Below the pieces are notes generated by a model. It did no database searches, had not been told where the DNA came from, and worked only from the letters and a program-made list of their open reading frames with translations. DNA of 10,784 nucleotides from JBGTCD01 sp041749015 (GTDB lineage Bacteria; Bacteroidota; Bacteroidia; Cytophagales; Cyclobacteriaceae), in the NCBI GenBank assembly GCA_041749015.1, contig JBGTCD010000107.1, positions 1-10,784 on the forward strand. The letters run 5' to 3'. Made by a program: the position numbers and the translations under genes. Within the stretch, counting starts at the first letter, position 1, and each line of letters starts with the position of its first letter. Below, piece after piece: positions 6,585 to 10,784 of the stretch.

Positions 6585-6953
6585 ATGGAATTAAGACCGA
6601 TTAAAACCGAGACGGATTACAGGAAAGCATTGAAAAGATTGGAAGAAATTTTTGATGCAAAACTTGATACACCAGAGAGTGATGAGCTTGAAATACTTGG
6701 ATTAATGGTTGACGATTATGAAAACAAACATTATCCGATTGAAGCACCTGACCCGATTGAAGCGATTAAGATACGAATGGAAGAAATGAATCTTAAACAA
6801 GTGGATTTGATTCCAGAGATTGGTGGAAAAAGTAGAGTTTCTGAGATTCTGAATCGTAAACGTAGATTGACTGTTGGTATGATTCGCAAATTGGCAACCC
6901 GTTTGAATTTATCTTCAAATTTACTGATTAAGGATTATCAACTCATACAATAG
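6585..6953 (+). CDS. higA: HigA-type helix-turn-helix antitoxin without a recognisable HigB
   Basis: A 122-residue protein of the long HigA class. The N-terminal half (MELRPIKTETDYRKALKRLE, then SDELEILGLMVDDYENKHYPI) is characteristic of these antitoxins. The C-terminal half, about residues 57-110 (PIEAIKIRMEEMNLKQVDL, SRVSEILNRKRRLTVGMIRKL), is an XRE/Cro-type helix-turn-helix that would bind an operator. HigA normally follows a HigB endonuclease gene; here the gene before it is hepT, 36 bases away, and no RelE/HigB-like frame is present. It may therefore be an orphan antitoxin, a regulator recruited to the MntA/HepT unit, or a decayed higBA remnant. The ATG at 6585 gives the full family N-terminus. 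The frame is intact. Confidence 0.85.
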   Translation: MELRPIKTETDYRKALKRLEEIFDAKLDTPESDELEILGLMVDDYENKHYPIEAPDPIEAIKIRMEEMNLKQVDLIPEIGGKSRVSEILNRKRRLTVGMIRKLATRLNLSSNLLIKDYQLIQ

Positions 6954-7014
6954 GCACATGTTGCCAACACACAATATAAAACAGTGATTTGATCCCCATG
7001 GATTGCTGGCCTCG

Positions 7015-7128
7015 ATTAGGAAATATCCATTTTCTCAAATATATTTAATTTGTTTTAAGAAGGATCCGGAGCCTGGTAAAAGGGCAGTAGTGGATATTTA
7101 AGAAATATACGTAATTGTATAGGCGATT
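7015..7128 (+). repeat. Dispersed repeat, copy C
   Basis: The most complete copy. Its first 50 bases match copy B at 43 of 50, and its last 40 (7089-7128, AGTGGATATTTAAGAAATA through TAGGCGATT) match copy A at 32 of 40 without gaps. Within it, CAAAT-7-ATTTG forms a short inverted repeat around 7036-7052. It lies downstream of the HigA-type gene and upstream of the small membrane-protein gene, in the same orientation as A and B. Confidence 0.7.
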
Positions 7129-7160
7129 ACAGTTATTTTGATGTTATCGCCAAGCTATAC
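7117..7160. repeat. Interrupted inverted repeat at the end of repeat copy C
   Basis: GTATAGGCGAT (7117-7127) pairs with ATCGCC (7146-7151) and, after a four-base bulge AAGC, with TATAC (7156-7160); the loop is 18 bases. No T run follows, so it is more likely a structured leader or binding site than a terminator. Confidence 0.4.
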
Positions 7161-7181
7161 AAAGCACCGTAGGCCATAAAA

Positions 7182-7206
7182 TGAAAAGATAAAAATATCA
7201 TTTTCA
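7182..7206. promoter_or_regulatory. Inverted repeat abutting the start codon at 7207
   Basis: TGAAAAGATA (7182-7191), a four-base AAAA spacer, then TATC-A-TTTTCA (7196-7206) form ten-base arms with one extra A. It ends exactly at the ATG of the next gene, so as RNA it would cover the ribosome binding region and as DNA it could be an operator. Confidence 0.35.
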
Positions 7207-7542
7207 ATGTCCCCCAATTCCAAGCTTATCCTCATTAAGATCATTCACACGCTTATCTGGGTATTTTTCAATGTGGTTATATTTTATTTATTGTACGCAG
7301 TGATTATTGATAAAATCGATTTTCTGGTGTGGATTTGTATTGGTTTACTGGTTTTAGAAGGACTTGTATTGTTAGTCTTTAAGTCGGTATGCCCAATCAC
7401 TTTAGCGGCCAGGAAATATTCCCATTCCCAAAAGCACAATTTTGATATTTTTCTACCTAACTGGCTGGCGAAATACAATAAGCCTATTTATACCACCATT
7501 GTGATGGTTGCAATAATCATTTTGATTTATCGGCTATTGTGA
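7207..7542 (+). CDS. Small conserved-looking integral membrane protein
   Basis: A 111-residue protein with three predicted membrane helices: about residues 10-31 (HTLIWVFFNVVIFYLLYAVI), 36-58 (DFLVWICIGLLVLEGLVLLVF) and 93-111 (YTTIVMVAIIILIYRLL). Between the last two is a polar loop with a CPITLAARKYSHS motif and NFDIFLPNWLAKYNK. The Cys-Pro-x-Thr motif after the second helix is reminiscent of small DUF2784-like proteins, but I am not sure of that family. Function is unknown. An inverted repeat abuts the ATG and repeat copy C lies about 80 bases upstream. No neighbouring gene is close enough to suggest an operon. Confidence 0.75.
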   Translation: MSPNSKLILIKIIHTLIWVFFNVVIFYLLYAVIIDKIDFLVWICIGLLVLEGLVLLVFKSVCPITLAARKYSHSQKHNFDIFLPNWLAKYNKPIYTTIVMVAIIILIYRLL

Positions 7543-7550
7543 AACCTCTC

Positions 7551-7609
7551 ACCAACCCCGCTCTGTGTAAAAGTAAAAATCTGAGTCACCGTTATACAAC
7601 AGGGTTGGT
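7551..7609. repeat. Inverted repeat with long loop after the membrane-protein gene
   Basis: ACCAACCC (7551-7558) is perfectly complementary to GGGTTGGT (7602-7609), with a 43-base loop. There is no downstream T run. The same ACCAACCCC word occurs again at 8409-8417, on the far side of the lipoprotein gene. It could be a weak terminator-like hairpin or chance. Confidence 0.3.
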
Positions 7610-7739
7610 TGGAGAACTCCATCCCGATTTGAGATAATTAACTCTTAATCTGTAAAGGATGTAACTTATACTAAAAGATGTGTAAAGCATTTCCACCTAT
7701 CAATGCAGAAATTGCCACTTAACATTTAATGATAAAGCG

Positions 7740-8177
7740 ATGAATGCAAGAATAATATGGATTAGAAAAAGCACCCTACTATTGATGATGCTGTCTATTA
7801 TTTTCGCAGGGTGTGCTACAAAAGTCACCTTTCAAAATTCTTCTGTAGTGCCCTCTGCTGAAGGTACAGTGAAAATCAAGCAGGATAACAATAAGAATTA
7901 TGATATTGATTTAGAGGTTGATAGATTGGTGGACCCTAGCCGCCTCTCACCACCTCGAATTGTATATGTGGTATGGATGGAAACCACCAACAGTGGGGTA
8001 CAGAATATTGGTCAGCTGCGTACTTCCACAAAAGGTTTGTCAAATATGCTGTCCAGTTCATTAAAAACTGTTTCATCACATAAGCCAATGGGGTTTTTCA
8101 TTACTGCTGAAGACGATGGTGATGGCAACTACCCAGGTAATACCGTGGTACTTCAAACGGGAAATATCACTTATTAA
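7740..8177 (+). CDS. Lipoprotein with an Ig-like beta domain
   Basis: A 145-residue probable lipoprotein. The N-terminus has basic residues (RIIWIRK), a hydrophobic run (STLLLMMLSI) and the lipobox IFAGC with the acylated cysteine at residue 25. The mature part looks all-beta: AEGTVKIKQDNNKNYDIDLEV, then RIVYVVWMETTNSGVQNIGQL, and KPMGFFITAEDDGDGNYPGN near the end. This pattern (VVWMET..., then a FFITAE.D segment) is like small Ig-fold envelope proteins common in Bacteroidota and other environmental bacteria; no enzymatic motif is seen and the role is unknown. The ATG at 7740 is chosen because it gives a proper n-region and lipobox. A strong terminator stands about 140 bases downstream. Confidence 0.75.
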   Translation: MNARIIWIRKSTLLLMMLSIIFAGCATKVTFQNSSVVPSAEGTVKIKQDNNKNYDIDLEVDRLVDPSRLSPPRIVYVVWMETTNSGVQNIGQLRTSTKGLSNMLSSSLKTVSSHKPMGFFITAEDDGDGNYPGNTVVLQTGNITY

Positions 8178-8316
8178 TAATTTAGGGCAGTCTTATGCCT
8201 GTGTAATTCAATATTAAAGAAACAACGGTTCTCCCGATTAGTCGCGACCAGATCAGATTATATTTCAGGGATTGAGTTGGAAATGGTCACCAATTGGAAT
8301 GGACTGTTAGGTTGAT

Positions 8317-8349
8317 AAGGAGTCTGTTAACGAACAGACTCCTTTTTTT
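8317..8349 (+). terminator. Strong rho-independent terminator
   Basis: A perfect 12-base stem, AAGGAGTCTGTT (8317-8328) with AACAGACTCCTT (8333-8344), closed by the four-base loop AACG and running into seven T residues (8343-8349). It terminates rightward transcription, presumably that of the lipoprotein gene. Confidence 0.9.
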
Positions 8350-8455
8350 AAATGCGGTTGATGGTTAAAAGTCCAATACCCTGAAAAATTAGCCGGGACT
8401 AGTAGTCAACCAACCCCTTTGGGTTTGTAAGACAACCTGCTGCAGATTTTAAATC

Positions 8456-9523
8456 ATGTTAATGCGGATACTCACCCTAATTTTATGCACTATTGTTCTA
8501 ATTGCCACTGGATTGCCATTGATCAACTCGGCGGAGTGGTGGATAAGAATTTTTGATTTCCCCAGATTGCAGATTGCCGTTTTAACCTTAGTGGCCTTAA
8601 TTCTGGCTTACTTTTTTTTAAATTTCAAATGGGCATACAAGTTACCCTTGATATTACTTCTGGCAGTGGCCCTGGTATATCAGTTACAATTTGTAGTGGT
8701 TTATACCCCCCTTTACAAATCCCAGGCAAAGGATAGCAGTAAGCAGGGTTCAGAAAACAGATTTACTCTGCTGGTGTCAAATGTCCGGATGGATAATGAA
8801 GATAAAGAGCCTTTTCATGCCCTTGTAAAAAAGCATAATCCTGATGTCCTGCTGATTACCGAACCGGATCTGATTTGGGCTGCTTCTATCAGCAAGCTGG
8901 ATGGGGATTTTCCGCATTTCATCAAATATCCGCTAAATAATACATACGGTATGATGCTGCTGTCAAAACTACCGCTTTCTGAAAGCGTGGTGAATTTTTT
9001 GGTAAAGGATAGCATCCCATCGATTTATACCAGAATCACATTACCATCGGGAAGCGTCATTGATTTTTACGGTGTGCACCCGGAGCCACCAATGCCGGGT
9101 ACCGATACCTATGAGAGAGATACAGAACTGCTTATTATCGGCAAAAAAATCAAAGAAGCCAATAATCCAACCATCGTAGCAGGAGATCTTAATGATGTGG
9201 GTTGGTCGGTTACCTCAAAGCTTTTCAGGAAGTACAGTGAGCTGGTCGACCCGCGTGAAGGGAGGGGATTATTCAATACCTACAATGTTTCAGTGCCCTT
9301 GCTCCGGTATCCGCTGGATCATGTCTTTTACTCCAGAGAATTCGGGCTTATAACACTTGAGAAGCTTGAAGATATTGGATCTGACCATTATCCACTGCTG
9401 ATTAGTTTAAATTATGACCCTAATGGTGATAATACGGAGGACGTAGAAAAAACTGATGCTAAAGAAGATCAGAAAGCTGAAGAGAAAATAGAGGAGGGAA
9501 AAAAGGGAGGTGATGGGAAGTGA
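8456..9523 (+). CDS. Membrane-anchored endonuclease/exonuclease/phosphatase family protein
   Basis: A 355-residue protein with three N-terminal membrane helices (about residues 4-24, 37-55 and 62-83) and an EEP-fold hydrolase domain (about 103-320). The metal-dependent catalytic set is visible: N109 (LVSNVR), E136 (ITEPDL), H208 (GVHPEPP), D244 and N246 (AGDLNDVGW), D288-H289 (PLDHVF), and D310-H311 (GSDHYPL). The architecture matches the YafD-like branch found in many bacteria, whose substrate is not settled; EEP enzymes hydrolyse phosphodiester bonds in nucleic acids, lipids or small phosphoesters. By topology the catalytic domain should face the periplasm. The last 34 residues are low-complexity Lys/Glu/Asp/Gly. 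The ATG at 8456 is followed by another at 8462; either could be used. It converges on the minus-strand nucleotidyltransferase. Confidence 0.88.
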   Translation: MLMRILTLILCTIVLIATGLPLINSAEWWIRIFDFPRLQIAVLTLVALILAYFFLNFKWAYKLPLILLLAVALVYQLQFVVVYTPLYKSQAKDSSKQGSENRFTLLVSNVRMDNEDKEPFHALVKKHNPDVLLITEPDLIWAASISKLDGDFPHFIKYPLNNTYGMMLLSKLPLSESVVNFLVKDSIPSIYTRITLPSGSVIDFYGVHPEPPMPGTDTYERDTELLIIGKKIKEANNPTIVAGDLNDVGWSVTSKLFRKYSELVDPREGRGLFNTYNVSVPLLRYPLDHVFYSREFGLITLEKLEDIGSDHYPLLISLNYDPNGDNTEDVEKTDAKEDQKAEEKIEEGKKGGDGK

Positions 9524-9608
9524 AGTAAAAGGATAGATACCCTGGCTCTAGTGGTGGTAGCAAAAAAGGCCTCTGCATAATCAAATGAGAAATTTTAAGA
9601 ATGGCTTT

Positions 9609-10088
9609 TCATAAACCTTTATTGATCTCCCTTAATTGCTGAATATCCAGGAGGTCTTTGGGTCGGGATGCCTTTATTTTACTGGTAATGAGATCTTCTA
9701 AATTCAATACATTCCATTTGAGGACTTTTTCTTTTTTTATGCTTACCTCAATACTTTCAGCTATGGCTTGGTCAAAATTCTTACCAATATCAAATCGAGT
9801 GATTAACTCTACATCAAGGTCTTCTGGAGAAAATTTTAAAGAGATATTCTGATTTTGTTCTTTTACGCTTGCAGGAAATTTATCTACAGAAAAGCCCATT
9901 TCTGTAAATACTTTTTTTAGATTATTAAGATTAGCTTCGGAAGTGTCAATCCAGAAATCTACATCCGCAGAGTGCCGTTGATACCCGTGAAAATTAACTG
10001 CACCACCGCCTACCATGATCATTCTCACGCCATGTTGGTTTGATAGAAAAATAAATTGATCAACTTTCGATTGCCAATGGCCGGTCAT
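9609..10088 (-). CDS. Nucleotidyltransferase of AbiEii/DUF6036 type
   Basis: A 159-residue protein of the nucleotidyltransferase superfamily related to AbiEii/MenT-type toxins and DUF6036. Visible motifs: VGGGAVNFHG (G27-G29), the paired aspartates D42/D44 in HSADVDFWI, a third acidic group at D92/E94 (LDVELI), and a C-terminal SKIKASRPKDLLDIQQL with K137 and the RPKD..D signature of this group. All three acidic positions are present, so it is probably active; known relatives transfer nucleotides to tRNA or proteins, but the target here is unknown. Its ATG overlaps the stop of a 59-residue gene as ATGA (minus strand), the arrangement of a toxin-antitoxin operon with the small protein first. 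It converges with the EEP gene, and no clear terminator lies in the 85-base gap. Confidence 0.85.
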   Translation of the reverse strand: MTGHWQSKVDQFIFLSNQHGVRMIMVGGGAVNFHGYQRHSADVDFWIDTSEANLNNLKKVFTEMGFSVDKFPASVKEQNQNISLKFSPEDLDVELITRFDIGKNFDQAIAESIEVSIKKEKVLKWNVLNLEDLITSKIKASRPKDLLDIQQLREINKGL

Positions 10089-10264
10089 TTTCCTTTTTGA
10101 ATTATAAAATTGCCTTTAGATTGGACTGATTTATTTACGGGGAAACTATTAACCTTCCGGCTGAGATCCATAAAAGCCATAAAGCGTTGGGCAGGGGATA
10201 GCTTTAAGAATTCTTCTCTTTGATTTTTTTTGCTTTCTTCCTTGGTCTGAAATAAGATTTTCAC
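10085..10264 (-). CDS. Small basic partner protein of the nucleotidyltransferase
   Basis: A 59-residue frame starting at a GTG (minus strand 10264-10262), KILFQTKEESKKNQREEF..., ending NFIIQKGK. The first half is a charged helix and the middle has LSPAQRFMAFMDLSRKV. There is no upstream in-frame ATG before a stop, and starting at an internal Met (FMAFM) would leave a short fragment, so GTG is the best start. Its TGA overlaps the nucleotidyltransferase ATG, so the two genes must be coupled. The size, charge and position suit an antitoxin or accessory subunit. I recognise the style as a companion of Bacteroidota nucleotidyltransferases but cannot name a family. A TAAATTTG box lies five bases upstream. 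Confidence 0.65.
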   Translation of the reverse strand: MKILFQTKEESKKNQREEFLKLSPAQRFMAFMDLSRKVNSFPVNKSVQSKGNFIIQKGK

Positions 10265-10269
10265 AATGC

Positions 10270-10277
10270 CAAATTTA
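10270..10277 (-). promoter_or_regulatory. TAnnTTTG promoter-like box before the 59-residue gene
   Basis: On the minus strand TAAATTTG (10277-10270) matches the Bacteroidota -7 box and ends five bases before the GTG start. A TTTG lies about 25 bases upstream on the same strand, somewhat farther than the usual spacing. Confidence 0.3.
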
Positions 10278-10383
10278 TAAAAATTAAACGTTTTTTTATT
10301 GACAAATATTTTTTCTTAATTTAAATGGTTTTTCGATTTAAGCCATTTTTACACGCGTCTTTTAATGACTTAACAGCATTTAA

Positions 10384-10784
10384 ATGAAAAAACTATCACT
10401 TATTTTCATTGCAGCCTTGATAAGTGCTTGCAATTCATCAACTGAAAAATCTAATACAATGGAAAGTACCAACCAACCAGAAAAGCAAAGTCCAAAAACA
10501 GACCTAACCCCTAAGGTGACTGGAATCGGGGGTATTTTCTTTTTCTCAGACGACCCCCAAAAAACAAAGGACTGGTATTCAACGCATTTAGGGCTGGAAG
10601 TAAACCAATGGGGCTCGAGTTTTGAATTTAGAAATGCCAACAGACCAGATGAGATCAACTATCTTCAATGGAGTCCCTTTAACCAGGGAAGTGAATACTT
10701 CGCTCCTTCAAAAAAAGAGTTCATGATAAATTACCGGGTTCAAAACATAGAAGGACTGGTAAAGAAACTAACAGAAAGTGGTGT
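10384..10784 (+). CDS. VOC-domain lipoprotein, 3' end cut by the window
   Basis: At least 133 residues, open to the right edge. The N-terminus MKKLSLIFIAALISAC is a lipoprotein signal with the acylated cysteine at residue 16, followed by a Ser/Thr/Lys/Pro-rich linker (about 17-42). From about residue 44 (KVTGIGGIFFFSDDPQKTKDWYSTHLGLEVNQWG) the sequence is a vicinal-oxygen-chelate (glyoxalase-like) domain, with further family features YLQWSPFN, EYFAPSKKEFMINYRV and a VKKLTESGV helix. VOC proteins bind a metal and include dioxygenases, glyoxalases and resistance proteins; most relatives of this type lack a signal. The reaction cannot be assigned. An internal Met at residue 26 could give a cytoplasmic form, but the lipobox start is better. 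It is divergent from the nucleotidyltransferase unit across a 119-base AT-rich gap. Confidence 0.85.
   Translation, partial: MKKLSLIFIAALISACNSSTEKSNTMESTNQPEKQSPKTDLTPKVTGIGGIFFFSDDPQKTKDWYSTHLGLEVNQWGSSFEFRNANRPDEINYLQWSPFNQGSEYFAPSKKEFMINYRVQNIEGLVKKLTESG

Noticed and set aside
6959..6969. TGTTG-C-CAACA palindrome as an integron attC or recombination site
   Set aside because: No GTTRRRY/RYYYAAC pair or long folded attC structure could be identified and no integrase is in the window.
10299..10327. TTGACA-17-TAAATG as a promoter for the VOC lipoprotein gene
   Set aside because: The downstream element is a poor match to both the TATAAT and the Bacteroidota TAnnTTTG boxes; the region is simply AT-rich.
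1..10784. CRISPR array, tRNA, rRNA, transposase or phage genes
   Set aside because: No regularly spaced repeats, no cloverleaf or rRNA-like sequence, and no transposase, integrase or phage structural motifs were seen.

Overview
The window looks like an AT-rich accessory stretch of a Bacteroidota chromosome, most likely from the Cytophagales/Cyclobacteriaceae side. This is inferred from protein style: lipoproteins with short lipoboxes, a secreted Gfo/Idh/MocA oxidoreductase, Bacteroidota-type antitoxin families, TAnnTTTG promoter-like boxes and mostly weak Shine-Dalgarno sequences. No rRNA, tRNA, CRISPR array, transposase or integrase was seen.

Layout. 1-838: a possible open frame leaving the left edge, then a small antitoxin and PIN-domain toxin overlapping by ATGA. 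839-1145: a gap with a GC-rich block, the first copy (A) of a dispersed repeat, and a strong Shine-Dalgarno. 1146-3623: a TPR lipoprotein, then a two-gene unit of a periplasmic SH3b - membrane helix - cytoplasmic NERD nuclease-like fusion and a DUF2019-like protein. 3768-3932: a 54-residue antitoxin-like gene without a toxin. 3968-5074: a much more GC-rich, signal-peptide-bearing Gfo/Idh/MocA oxidoreductase. 5171-7128: repeat copies B and C enclose a membrane protein with a PH-like middle, a MntA/HepT toxin-antitoxin pair, and a HigA-type antitoxin lacking a recognisable HigB. 7207-9523: a small membrane protein, an Ig-like lipoprotein followed by a strong terminator, and a membrane-anchored endonuclease/exonuclease/phosphatase. 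9609-10264, minus strand: a 59-residue basic protein overlapping by ATGA a nucleotidyltransferase of AbiEii/DUF6036 type. 10384-end: a VOC-domain lipoprotein cut by the window edge.

How it fits together. The window is a patchwork of small toxin-antitoxin-like and possible defence modules between ordinary housekeeping and envelope genes. Two complete toxin-antitoxin pairs (PIN, MntA/HepT), one less known two-gene nucleotidyltransferase unit, and two solitary antitoxins suggest repeated gain and decay. The best candidates for undescribed biology are the membrane-spanning SH3b-NERD/DUF2019 pair, the dispersed repeat family upstream of three + strand genes, and the nucleotidyltransferase with its 59-residue partner. 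All similarity statements are from reading the sequence; no database search was possible.
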